From: a virus
Reading direction: 5' to 3' (one strand)
IMG/VR virus record: IMGVR_UViG_3300009431_000028
Span: 1 to 47,162 of that record
DNA: 47,162 nt
Shown in pieces: positions 1-8,504 of this stretch. A model generated the notes under the pieces. That model saw only the letters and a program-made list of their open reading frames with translations. It ran no database searches and had not been told where the DNA came from. Position 1 is the first letter of the stretch. Each line of letters begins with the position of its first letter. Position numbers and translations under genes: made by a program.

Positions 1-112
1 AATTAGCATGTAACGCTACTACAACTACCTCAGGTGCCGAGGATATTGATGTAACCCTAAAACAACAGGTTAACGGCACCTTAACAACCTTCCTCACAGC
101 CGATGCTGATGG
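1..112. repeat. Terminal direct repeat, left copy
   Basis: These 112 bases are identical to bases 47051-47162. The repeat lies inside a coding sequence that reads through it in the same frame at both ends. It is therefore best explained as the overlap of a circular or circularly permuted assembly, not as a natural chromosome end. Removing one copy leaves a genome of 47,050 bp. Confidence 0.95.
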
Positions 113-1439
113 GGACATAGCACTAGGTGCCTCAGGACAGGCGACCAAGGGCCTCCTCATGGGTGACAACACCCTTATGGTAGGTTCAGGCTGCCTCTAC
201 TCCACGATAGGCGCAGCTATGACAGCTGCTTCAGCTGGTGACACGATCCTCGTAATGCCAGGTACCTACACTGAAACAGTTACCTTCGGTGCTAGCAACA
301 TCCAGGTTGTAGGCCTTGGTAGCTATCATAACGTAATCATTCAGCAAGCCAACGCCAACGTCATTGACGCCAATACGCGGGATGGCTGTGAGGTAACGAA
401 TTGTACCATTAAGGTAACAGCAGCTACCACCGCTATTAACACTGTACAGGTATCTACTGGCTATCTCCACCTCCTCGACTGCGAAGTCATGATGACCTCC
501 TCCCAGGCCCTCGTACAAGCCTCTCAGCCAGCCGTAGGCGCATGTTCTGGTACTGGTAAGCTTATATTGGAACGCTGTGAGCTTAAATATGCTCACACAG
601 GCGTATGTGGCGGCACAGCCATTAAATCAGCTGTAACAGTCGGTACCGGTGGTGAGGTTGAACTCCACTACTGTGACGACTGTACCATCGTTAACACCGG
701 TACAGCCCTCACCTCCTCAGTCTGTGCAGACCTCAGTACAACTGGTATCGCTAGGGTCCATGACTGTGACTGGACCATCTCAGACCCCAACTGTACAATC
801 CTTGCAGGTCTTGGCTACATCGGTGGAACAGGCACTGCCCACGAGTTTTTCCGTAATGAGGTGGCTGTCACAGCTACAGCTAACGCAGGTTACGGCCTAT
901 ACGCAGCAGATGCAGCCTCAACAACCAGGTCCTTCTTTAACCACATTAAGGTTGAGGACACAGGTGGCACCTCTTACACATTCTTTGTTGGTGCTTCAGC
1001 TACCGTTATCTCTCACTTTGATGATCTTGTCTCAGATGACGGTCTTTCAGGAACCGGTACCTTTACCCAGGTCTCCTCTGAATCAGATGGTGACTTAGAG
1101 GTAACAGGCCTTATAACCAACCTCACAGGGATTGACCTTGAAGGACGCCTGGAGGTTCCCCGCACAGCTATTACAGCCAGTGCAAATAGCGCAGCAACCT
1201 CTCTGTATTTTGGATGTGACTCTGTCGCAGCTGATACCATCACCTTCCAGTCCACTGACATCGCAATGGCAGGACGTATCTTTATCGTAAAGGATGAAGG
1301 CGGCAGTGCCTCTACAAATAATATAACTCTTGCTACTCAAGGAGCTGAGACAATCGATGGTGATGCTTCAGTAAAGATTGTGTCTGACTACGGCTGTCTG
1401 TGGCTGATATCTGACGGCTCAAATCTTTTTGTTATCTAA
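1..1439 (+). CDS. Tail fibre/spike protein, beta-helix type (C-terminal part; gene starts at 46939)
   Basis: The reading frame is open from base 3 and continues the gene that starts at 46939, giving a 516-residue protein when the ends are joined. After about 90 residues there is a segment typical of right-handed parallel beta-helix proteins (GDTILVMPGTYTE near residues 117-129 of the joined protein), followed by short Gly/Thr/Val-rich turns. Such folds are common in phage fibres and spikes that bind or cut surface polysaccharide. The last 80 residues (AGRIFIVKDEGG, then LWLISDG) form a module that recurs in the protein at 7489-8013. The gene lies in the late + strand operon, with the next gene 9 bases downstream. 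The fibre role is inferred from fold-like sequence and context; no enzymatic residues could be assigned. Confidence 0.85.
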   Translation, partial: LACNATTTTSGAEDIDVTLKQQVNGTLTTFLTADADGDIALGASGQATKGLLMGDNTLMVGSGCLYSTIGAAMTAASAGDTILVMPGTYTETVTFGASNIQVVGLGSYHNVIIQQANANVIDANTRDGCEVTNCTIKVTAATTAINTVQVSTGYLHLLDCEVMMTSSQALVQASQPAVGACSGTGKLILERCELKYAHTGVCGGTAIKSAVTVGTGGEVELHYCDDCTIVNTGTALTSSVCADLSTTGIARVHDCDWTISDPNCTILAGLGYIGGTGTAHEFFRNEVAVTATANAGYGLYAADAASTTRSFFNHIKVEDTGGTSYTFFVGASATVISHFDDLVSDDGLSGTGTFTQVSSESDGDLEVTGLITNLTGIDLEGRLEVPRTAITASANSAATSLYFGCDSVAADTITFQSTDIAMAGRIFIVKDEGGSASTNNITLATQGAETIDGDASVKIVSDYGCLWLISDGSNLFVI

Positions 1440-1448
1440 AGGTGCCCA

Positions 1449-1802
1449 ATGACCTACTTGTTTACAAACGATAAAGCATATGGTGAAACAATATCATTCG
1501 AGCAGACCACGATCTCCTCTTCTGGCGGAACAGCTACAATCGATTGGCGTTTAGGCAACAAAGCAGCTCATACCCTATCAGAAAATGTCACATACACCTT
1601 CACAGCCCCAGACGGATCCTGTAACCTTGTCCTAAAGGTAGTCCAAGACTCCTCAGACCGCACAATCACATGGCCCGCAGCAGTCAAATGGCCAGGTGGT
1701 ACAGCACCCACTCTAACCTCAGGCTCTGGTAAAATAGACGTAATAACCTTCTATTACGATGGTACAAACTACTACGGTACCTTCAGTCAGGACTTCTCAT
1801 GA
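1449..1802 (+). CDS. Small virion/fibre-associated protein
   Basis: A 117-residue protein rich in Thr, Ser and aromatic residues. Its second half (NVTYTFTAPDGSCN, then VITFYYDGTNYYG near the end) looks like a beta-sandwich of the type attached to phage fibres, and loosely resembles the C-terminal modules of the neighbouring fibre proteins. The start follows a GGTGCC stretch nine bases after the fibre stop. Its last four bases overlap the start of the next gene (ATGA), which suggests coupled translation. The structural role is inferred from position in the late operon. Confidence 0.75.
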   Translation: MTYLFTNDKAYGETISFEQTTISSSGGTATIDWRLGNKAAHTLSENVTYTFTAPDGSCNLVLKVVQDSSDRTITWPAAVKWPGGTAPTLTSGSGKIDVITFYYDGTNYYGTFSQDFS

Positions 1803-2164
1803 GCTTAGTAAACCTAAGAGATAACCCAGACCTAGAAGCACTAGAAGAGGAGTCAATAACTCTCCCAGAAGGCTACCGTCTTATAGACCCATTGGACCCC
1901 GACCTACCCCCAGATGATGCAGCCCAATGTCCCCGCATAATAGGCCCATTACCCCGTTCCTTACCAAAGCTAGATGATAGATACATGCACACAGCAACCC
2001 ATGAACTCTACAGACCAATAAAAGAAGCCCTACCAAAAGAAACCTTCTGTGACTTCCACACCTGGCAACCAATAGCAAAACACGACACCAAAATAGGAAC
2101 AATAATAATCGAAGAATGCAAAATATGCGGCGAAGCCCGCTGCACAACCAAAAGGCTTAAATAA
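1799..2164 (+). CDS. Hypothetical late protein with C-terminal CXXC pair
   Basis: A 121-residue acidic, proline-rich protein of unknown function. The C-terminal third contains CDFH, then CKICGEARC, which could bind a metal ion. It starts inside the stop of the preceding gene (ATGA) and its TAA overlaps the ATG of the next gene (TAATG), so it is tightly coupled within the fibre cluster. I recognise no family. Confidence 0.75.
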   Translation: MSLVNLRDNPDLEALEEESITLPEGYRLIDPLDPDLPPDDAAQCPRIIGPLPRSLPKLDDRYMHTATHELYRPIKEALPKETFCDFHTWQPIAKHDTKIGTIIIEECKICGEARCTTKRLK

Positions 2165-2859
2165 TGGCATCCCCAGTAGTAGAAGGTACAACAAGCGGCA
2201 GCTCTGACGGAGGAGTATCCAACACCGACCATACGATAACTCTCCCAGGCTCCATTGCAGCAGGAGAACTAATAATAGCCTTCATGGTACAATTCAACCA
2301 AACATCCCCAGCTCCAGACTGGTCAGGAACAGGCTTCACAACCCTCGTAAACGCAATAGGCTTTTCTCCAAACACAGTCTCAATCGGCTACAAAAAAGCA
2401 ACAGGAGGAGAATCCTCAATCGTAATAACAACCTCAGGAACCGAACGCTCAGAATACATCGCCTACCGTATATCAGGAATAGCAGACCCAGACACCTATC
2501 CACCTGAAATCTCAGCTAAAGCCAGTGCCTACAGCGACTATCCCAACTCGGCCTCCCTAACAATGTCCTACGGATCCGGAGATTACCTCTGGCTCAGTAT
2601 GTTCGGTGCGTGGGGTCCAGTAGAAACCCCACCCTTCACCTCTCAACCATCCGGCTATTCTGGCGGCATTGAACTAGATAACTACTTAGGAGCAGGCTCA
2701 GTACAAAAAGCAACCTCAGGAACCGACACCGAAGACCCCGGCCAATGGGAGGTACAAACAGCCCCACGCTGGGCAGCCTACACCGTAGGAATCCCCTCTT
2801 CAGACTTCGAAGCAGGCGGAGCTACAGTAGACGCCATCTTCCACGGAACAAATCAATAG
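2164..2859 (+). CDS. Putative virion beta-sandwich protein
   Basis: A 231-residue Gly/Ser/Thr-rich protein. The stretch ITLPGSIAAGELIIAF near residues 26-41 is typical of jelly-roll-like domains found in phage and environmental fibre proteins. It is translationally coupled to the upstream gene through TAATG. No catalytic motif is visible. The call as a structural or fibre-associated protein rests on composition and on its place among fibre genes. Confidence 0.7.
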   Translation: MASPVVEGTTSGSSDGGVSNTDHTITLPGSIAAGELIIAFMVQFNQTSPAPDWSGTGFTTLVNAIGFSPNTVSIGYKKATGGESSIVITTSGTERSEYIAYRISGIADPDTYPPEISAKASAYSDYPNSASLTMSYGSGDYLWLSMFGAWGPVETPPFTSQPSGYSGGIELDNYLGAGSVQKATSGTDTEDPGQWEVQTAPRWAAYTVGIPSSDFEAGGATVDAIFHGTNQ

Positions 2860-2903
2860 TGTACCTATAAACGGTTCGCTAAACACTACGAAAGGACAAT
2901 CAA

Positions 2904-3860
2904 ATGTCAGTATTACGTAAAGGAAAGATCCACGCATCACTACCAGGAACAGATGACATTAAACTGGCCTGTGTAGGCAAGACCCTAATTGAAATGCCCC
3001 ACTCAAGCAATGGTACCCAGGTACTCCTAGATATAACGAGATCCACTGCCATTAACACAGAATTTGACTTCGATGCCAACTATCAAAACATGACTCTCGG
3101 TATCACAGATGCAGCCTGGGCCAACGAAATGCCCTGGTTCATCTACCTAATCAATGGCACTAACGCTTCAGCAGGCGTTCAGCCAATGATCTCTCGTAAC
3201 CCCTGTATGGCTATAACCCCAGCAGAAGGCTACTTTCATTATTCAGACGCCGCTGCCGATACAGATGACGAATTATCAGTGGTTGTTCCCTACGCTGATG
3301 GTACCGACTACTCAGGTAAACCCTGCGTCCTCATTGGAGCCTGTACAGCAACATATGATGGCACAGAATGGACCCCAGACCTCTCCACTGCTTTTGATGG
3401 TGGATGTACTGAAGACGCTCTTAGAGCAGCCTTTTCTACTGAGTATACTATGCCAACAGGACAGAATGGTGCCTCAGCAAGTACGTATTTAATGGCTAAT
3501 GGAGGTACAGCACCTGTATTCTCCGCCAATACCTATAGATATAAAATTAATAGGAATGGCGAATGCTTCATAATGATTTATTTAAATGCTGATGGAGGTA
3601 CAGACGGAGCAGGTGCAGTTCAAGCGCAACTTGTGTTCCCATACGCATCTGCTGTACAGAACTATGGTCAGATTTTTGGACGGTGTAGCTCTGCTACTGG
3701 AGGCTATCACATAATGACTGCACTACATGCAGCATCTGTCGGCTCCTATGCACTACTCTATGAGTTGGATAACAGTGTTGCAACCGTACTCAACGGAGAT
3801 TTTACTAACGGCGGCCGTACTTTGTACCTCAACGGGCCTTATCAAGCGTTTAATAGCTAA
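2904..3860 (+). CDS. Putative tail fibre / receptor-binding protein
   Basis: A 318-residue protein preceded by an AGGA ribosome site. The N-terminus (MSVLRKGKIHASLPGTDDIK) could be an attachment segment. The rest is a mixed beta-rich sequence with many aromatic and Gly residues, and no coiled coil or enzyme motif that I can recognise. Its position between other fibre genes and the head-tail adaptor suggests an appendage component. Receptor binding is an inference only. Confidence 0.65.
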   Translation: MSVLRKGKIHASLPGTDDIKLACVGKTLIEMPHSSNGTQVLLDITRSTAINTEFDFDANYQNMTLGITDAAWANEMPWFIYLINGTNASAGVQPMISRNPCMAITPAEGYFHYSDAAADTDDELSVVVPYADGTDYSGKPCVLIGACTATYDGTEWTPDLSTAFDGGCTEDALRAAFSTEYTMPTGQNGASASTYLMANGGTAPVFSANTYRYKINRNGECFIMIYLNADGGTDGAGAVQAQLVFPYASAVQNYGQIFGRCSSATGGYHIMTALHAASVGSYALLYELDNSVATVLNGDFTNGGRTLYLNGPYQAFNS

Positions 3861-4223
3861 ATGACTACATATATAGAAAAACTACTACATCTAATCTACC
3901 CCAAGGGTAACTGGGGCAAGGAAGCAGGTTCCAAACAGGAACGTACTGACTGGGGCCGTCTCTGGGTACACTTATTTATCGGGTGCACCCTACCCCTTAT
4001 CTGGCTACCGATCGTCCAACACAGCCCAATTCTGGGACTCTCAGGGGCATTCCTGACAGCCCTTCTCGCTCCAGCCTACAGGGAACTAATCCACGATAAA
4101 CACCCTATTAAAGACCTATGGATAGACACCCCAGAAGGAATAGACTGTAGATCAGACATTCTTAGCTGCTGGATAGGCTCAATACCACCCCTCCTAGTAG
4201 CTTTAATCATAGCAATACTATAA
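3861..4223 (+). CDS. Membrane protein, two to three transmembrane segments
   Basis: A 120-residue protein that begins directly after the preceding stop (TAAATG). Hydrophobic segments lie near residues 35-50, 58-70 and 103-120, separated by a polar loop with RELIHDKHPIKD and a Cys-containing stretch. Similar small membrane proteins with a conserved R-E/D-K-H loop occur near tail genes in other phages, but the function is unknown. A holin role is possible but not supported by position, because the lysis cassette lies 10 kb downstream. Confidence 0.65.
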   Translation: MTTYIEKLLHLIYPKGNWGKEAGSKQERTDWGRLWVHLFIGCTLPLIWLPIVQHSPILGLSGAFLTALLAPAYRELIHDKHPIKDLWIDTPEGIDCRSDILSCWIGSIPPLLVALIIAIL

Positions 4224-4237
4224 GAAAGGCCTAGCTC

Positions 4238-5179
4238 ATGACCCGCTGGACACTGGATACCATGAAAAACGAGGTAGAGGATAGGCTAAAAGCTGAATCC
4301 CTATCAGATGCACAGATATACAGATGGCTAAATGACGCCCAAGACCGTCTCTTCAGAGAGATAGACTTCGACCACAAGAACCGTCCTATATCCTTCGCTA
4401 CAGTAGCCTCTACCCGTGAATACTACGTTAAATGTGCCTATAGACGCATTAAAAGCGTAGTAGACCAAACAGACAATAACGTCCTCGAAGAGGTATCTGT
4501 CAAAGACATTGAACTATGGGACCCAGACCAAGATGACTCAGGATCTCCCCTCAGATACGCAGTAGAAGGCTTATATGAAGTCAAAGCCCAACCAAGCTCT
4601 GCCTCTAAAATAACAGTTGTATCCTCCTCAGCATCCGACACATCTGAAACAGTAAGACTTGTAGGCGAAGACGCCAGTGGCAACCTCATACAGGAACAGG
4701 TAACCCTCAACGGCACTACCAACGTAACCTCTAGTAATACTTACACTAAACTAAACAGGGTACGTAAGTCAGCAAATACAGTAGGCTTCATAACCATCTC
4801 AGCTGGATCTACCACCCTAGCCATTATAGACATGCACGATGTACGTAGCCAATACGTCCGTCTCATCATGGACCCAACACCAGATGGTGCCAACACAATC
4901 AACCTCTACGCCCTACACCTCCCCTGGCCCATGGAATACGTCGAAGACGTCCCAGACCTACCAGAGGAATGGTGGAGCTTACTACTTGAAATGGCCATTG
5001 AATACGGCCACAGATGGCTATATGAGTTCGAAGCAGCAGAAGCCATAGCTGTCCGCAACGAACGAGAAATCGCAAAACTTAAAGCCCAACAGGGCAACAG
5101 CCGTAACCAGAAAAGGAGACGAAGAGCACGCAACCTAAAAGCAGGTGTCAAAACAGCTTATCCATGGGAAATAGGATAA
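4238..5179 (+). CDS. Head-tail adaptor/connector protein
   Basis: A 313-residue protein with an N-terminal helical start (DAQIYRWLNDAQDRLFREID) typical of phage head-tail connector proteins that bind under the portal. Residues of about 112-195 are a Ser/Thr-rich beta segment (SKITVVSSSASDTSE, then SGNLIQEQVTL) that looks like an inserted Ig-like domain. The C-terminus is a helix ending in a strongly basic patch (NQKRRRRAR). The large tail protein follows four bases later, as expected for podovirus connector/tail-tube pairs. The assignment is by sequence character and order. Confidence 0.75.
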   Translation: MTRWTLDTMKNEVEDRLKAESLSDAQIYRWLNDAQDRLFREIDFDHKNRPISFATVASTREYYVKCAYRRIKSVVDQTDNNVLEEVSVKDIELWDPDQDDSGSPLRYAVEGLYEVKAQPSSASKITVVSSSASDTSETVRLVGEDASGNLIQEQVTLNGTTNVTSSNTYTKLNRVRKSANTVGFITISAGSTTLAIIDMHDVRSQYVRLIMDPTPDGANTINLYALHLPWPMEYVEDVPDLPEEWWSLLLEMAIEYGHRWLYEFEAAEAIAVRNEREIAKLKAQQGNSRNQKRRRRARNLKAGVKTAYPWEIG

Positions 5180-5182
5180 ACA

Positions 5183-7258
5183 ATGGGTCAAAACGAAGCT
5201 AAAATCAAATCTATCACATTAGATGACTTCTCAGGCGGTCTCAACTCCAACGAGCTATCCAGCCAACTCAAGGATAACGAGTTCACAGACTGCCAGAACG
5301 TCATATACTACAACGGCTCCCTACAACAGGTACCTGGATTCATTAGACATTCTGCTCAAATAGGCGGCTCTGGTAGCACTACCCGTATCCTAGGCATCCA
5401 TGACTTCAAGAAACGTGACAGCACTCAGCATCTAATCGCCTGTGCTGGTAACAGCATCTACACCTTCAACGCTAGCACCAATAAATGGGTAGAAGTCTGG
5501 GACTCAGCAGGATCTCCTCTATCTACTACTGCCTTACACAGCATCGTAACTGTCAATAACAAGGCAATAGGTACCAATGGTACATCAATGCCTTGGGTTG
5601 TCTATGACACAGACAGTGACGGCGATATAACTGATGAAACAGGTGTATTCATGGACTCCTTCGCAGATGGCTGGTCTGCTACTAGCCTTTGTAAGTATCT
5701 ATGCACCTTTAATGATCGTCTAGTAGCTCTTAACGTCACTATAGCTGGAACTACCCTCCCTACCTCCCTCCTCTATTCAGACAGGGATTCTCCTACAGGA
5801 TGGGATGAAACAGAACAACGCCTTAACTTTGATACAGACGATGGCCAAGAAATAACAGGTGGCAGACAACTAGGTGAAAAACTCCTAGTCTTCAAACAGA
5901 ACTCCATCGGCTACGTAACTGGCTACGGTGACTATACCTTCCAAACAGTCCGTGACTGGAAAAAGGGTGTAGGCTGCGTATCAGGCTATACAGTACAAAC
6001 AGGCTATTTCCAAGTAGAAGGCGTACTACGTGAAGTAGTCATCTTCCTCTCCCACGAAGGCTACAAAGCCATTGACGAAGGTGGTAACGTATACGCTCTC
6101 CCAATGCCCGGTCAGGGTGAAGAATACAAATGCTTCGAACACTTTGATGGCTTAGCCTCAGGTAGCCTTAACACAGCAGTAGGCTGCTTCTACCGCAAAC
6201 GTAACTGGTATTTTGGCTTCTACCGCTCCTCCTCAGGCTCCTACAACGACTGGGGCTCAATCTATGACTACAACACAAATAGCCTCTGGCCTATTAAAGA
6301 CATCAATGCTAATTGCTGTGCCCTCGTCTACAATTCCACAGCAGGTGAATATGAGATGTACATAGGCACTACAGACGGTGTCATCCTACGCATGTCCGAA
6401 TCCACTAAAGGTGTAGAAGATGGTACTGAACTAGTAACTACAGGCAGCTTTGAAGGCATCGCAGATGGCACAGCCCCACCCACAGGTTACACAGCCTACG
6501 GCTCTACCACCACCTGTGAAGCAGACGACAACGACACCATTACTCCCTACCAAGGCTCTATCCAAGCTAAGGTTGTAACAGACGCAGTCAACGAAGGTAT
6601 CTATCAAGATATAACTACTACAGTAGGTAAACGCTACCGTGTATATGCCTACGGCTACGCTTCAGCAGGAGAAGTACAAATAGCCAAAGAAGACACAGAC
6701 GCCTCAAACGAGGTAACAGGCTCCTCAGCAAGCTCGAAAGCATGGGGCCAAATGACAGTCACCTTCACTGCAACAGCAACAACATCCCGCATTACCCTTA
6801 AATCAGACACAACAGCCGCTTCTACCTTCTACGTAGACGACATCTCAGCCCGCTGCATTGAAGTAGACGCCTACGCCATATCCAAATACTTTGACTTCGA
6901 TGACGAAGGCGAAATGAAGTTCCTCCGCGAACTCGTATCCTTCGTCTCAGCCACAGATACCGGCGGTCTAACCCTAACAATCGACTACGATAAAGGCGCT
7001 GACTCCACTAACACCTCAGACACTATTGACCTTACCTCAGGCCAAATCAACTGGTCCAGCGAAATCGACTGGTCTGTTGCCATAGATTGGGACAGCTACG
7101 AAGAAGTAGACGACTCCCATACAGCAGATGGCCTAACCCAAGCAGCCTTTAGAACACTAAGATTTAAAATAGAAAACAACAACGGCTCCTCAGACTTCCA
7201 ATTCAACCGCATAATAGTAGCCGTTAAACCCCTAGGAAGACGTTGGTTCAGATACTAA
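5183..7258 (+). CDS. Tail tube/nozzle-like structural protein with carbohydrate-binding-like insertion
   Basis: A 691-residue protein starting LDDFSGGLNSNE, a beginning common in large podovirus tail proteins. Most of the sequence reads as repeated beta-strands with Trp/Tyr turns, like a beta-propeller tail nozzle. Residues of about 412-557 (TTGSFEGIADGTAPPTGY, later YRVYAYGYASAGE and FYVDDISARC) match the pattern of CBM4/9-like galactose-binding domains, suggesting a glycan-binding insertion on the tail. It is coupled to the next gene by TAATG. The nozzle role is inferred from order after the adaptor. Confidence 0.75.
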   Translation: MGQNEAKIKSITLDDFSGGLNSNELSSQLKDNEFTDCQNVIYYNGSLQQVPGFIRHSAQIGGSGSTTRILGIHDFKKRDSTQHLIACAGNSIYTFNASTNKWVEVWDSAGSPLSTTALHSIVTVNNKAIGTNGTSMPWVVYDTDSDGDITDETGVFMDSFADGWSATSLCKYLCTFNDRLVALNVTIAGTTLPTSLLYSDRDSPTGWDETEQRLNFDTDDGQEITGGRQLGEKLLVFKQNSIGYVTGYGDYTFQTVRDWKKGVGCVSGYTVQTGYFQVEGVLREVVIFLSHEGYKAIDEGGNVYALPMPGQGEEYKCFEHFDGLASGSLNTAVGCFYRKRNWYFGFYRSSSGSYNDWGSIYDYNTNSLWPIKDINANCCALVYNSTAGEYEMYIGTTDGVILRMSESTKGVEDGTELVTTGSFEGIADGTAPPTGYTAYGSTTTCEADDNDTITPYQGSIQAKVVTDAVNEGIYQDITTTVGKRYRVYAYGYASAGEVQIAKEDTDASNEVTGSSASSKAWGQMTVTFTATATTSRITLKSDTTAASTFYVDDISARCIEVDAYAISKYFDFDDEGEMKFLRELVSFVSATDTGGLTLTIDYDKGADSTNTSDTIDLTSGQINWSSEIDWSVAIDWDSYEEVDDSHTADGLTQAAFRTLRFKIENNNGSSDFQFNRIIVAVKPLGRRWFRY

Positions 7259-7476
7259 TGCTACCCCCTAAAGCACCCCCAAAAGACTACGATAACCCAG
7301 AACTAGACGCCTGGCGCGTATCAGTCTGGCAATACTTACTCCAAAACCCCTCTAACACAGTCCCTACCACAGCTACCTCTAACGGCAGCAAAGGCGAATG
7401 GGCTTTTAATACAACTCATCTATACGTATGTGTAGCAGAAAACACCTGGCGCAGAGTAGCACTATCCGCCTGGTAA
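7258..7476 (+). CDS. Small tail-associated protein
   Basis: A 72-residue protein. I place the start at the ATG overlapping the preceding stop (TAATG) rather than an upstream ATG inside that gene. The sequence begins MLPPKAPPKDYDNPELDAWR and ends with HLYVCVAENTWRRVALSAW, an aromatic beta ending frequent in phage fibre tips. The role is unknown, but the coupling argues for a tail component. Confidence 0.7.
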   Translation: MLPPKAPPKDYDNPELDAWRVSVWQYLLQNPSNTVPTTATSNGSKGEWAFNTTHLYVCVAENTWRRVALSAW

Positions 7477-7488
7477 CAAGGAGCTAAC

Positions 7489-8013
7489 ATGGCTGTTTCT
7501 AGACTTCACACAAGAACTGGTACCCAATCATCCCCAGGAACCAAGATCGACGCTGATATAGACAACACCAATGACTATATCAATACCCACGAGGCAGACC
7601 AATCAGCTGTCCACGGCGTCTCCGGTGACCTCGTAGGTACCTCAGATTCCCAAACCCTATCAAATAAAACCCTATCAGCCTGTACCGTATCAGCAGCTAT
7701 GAAGCAAATGGCCCTTAACAGGGAAGAGGTAACAACTACAGCTACAATTGCAGCTAACACGGTAATAACGAGTATTACCACCATTGCATCTAGCTACACT
7801 ATTACTATCCCTACAGCTCAGATTACAGGTCAAGCGGGTCGTATATTCATCTTTAAGGATGAAGCCGGAACCTGCGGAAACGCTTACAATATAACCATTG
7901 TAGGAGCAGATGGCGAACTAATCGACGGCCAGGCCTCCTATGTAATGTGCTCTAACTACGAATCAGTTATGTTTTACTCGGATGGAGCTGCTCTCTGGAC
8001 CCTACCTAACTAA
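7489..8013 (+). CDS. Fibre/virion protein sharing the C-terminal module of the long fibre
   Basis: A 174-residue protein with a good ribosome site (AAGGAGC). The N-terminus (TGTQSSPGTKIDADIDNTND) resembles fibre attachment segments. The C-terminal 80 residues (AGRIFIFKDEAGTCGN, then ELIDGQAS and FYSDGAALW) closely follow the order of the C-terminal module of the protein ending at 1439. Sharing of this module suggests two appendage proteins with a common cap or trimerisation domain. The function is inferred. Confidence 0.75.
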   Translation: MAVSRLHTRTGTQSSPGTKIDADIDNTNDYINTHEADQSAVHGVSGDLVGTSDSQTLSNKTLSACTVSAAMKQMALNREEVTTTATIAANTVITSITTIASSYTITIPTAQITGQAGRIFIFKDEAGTCGNAYNITIVGADGELIDGQASYVMCSNYESVMFYSDGAALWTLPN

Positions 8014-8021
8014 GGAGCCAA

Positions 8022-8504
8022 ATGCTACGATACCAGTATTCTACAGAATGCGATGTAAACACTCTATGGAAGCTCTACATAGACCCCAATTACGCCACTT
8101 ATTTCAGGCATTACCCCCCATTCCTTAACCAACCCCAGTTTCGTTCAATACAGACCAAATACGGCAGCCTCATGGCTATATATGAAGCTACTACCAAAGT
8201 AGGCTGGGTAAACATAAACAGACAACTAAACACAGGTATCTCAGACGTCTCTATAATCCTCTTTAACCATAAACAGAAACAAGGCTACGGCCTAGAAATA
8301 ATGCAAGACATCGCTAAGTACCTATTCGACGGAGACACCAAAAAGATCGTATGCCTAACAGTAGAAGACGACACCCGTACCAATGACATACTTAAACAGG
8401 GTGGTTTTACCAAAGAATGCGTAATACCAGAATCCTGTAAATATAACGATAAATACCATAATGAAATAAGATGGTCTCTAAAGAAGGAGAACTACAATGC
8501 TTAG
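8022..8504 (+). CDS. GNAT-family acetyltransferase-like protein
   Basis: A 160-residue protein with the pattern of GCN5-related N-acetyltransferases: a strand with GWVNINRQ, a central strand DVSIILFN, then a helix preceded by KQGYGLEIMQD where acetyl-CoA binds in the family, and the late segment TNDILKQGGFTKE. Known members transfer acetyl groups to amines of proteins, antibiotics or sugars. The substrate here is not predictable. Its place between a fibre gene and the internal virion protein genes is unusual and could indicate a virion or host-takeover modification. Confidence 0.7.
   Translation: MLRYQYSTECDVNTLWKLYIDPNYATYFRHYPPFLNQPQFRSIQTKYGSLMAIYEATTKVGWVNINRQLNTGISDVSIILFNHKQKQGYGLEIMQDIAKYLFDGDTKKIVCLTVEDDTRTNDILKQGGFTKECVIPESCKYNDKYHNEIRWSLKKENYNA

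Noticed and set aside
649-1098. 149-codon + strand frame inside the fibre gene
   Set aside because: It is a shifted-frame shadow of the fibre gene with a low-complexity product and no ribosome site.
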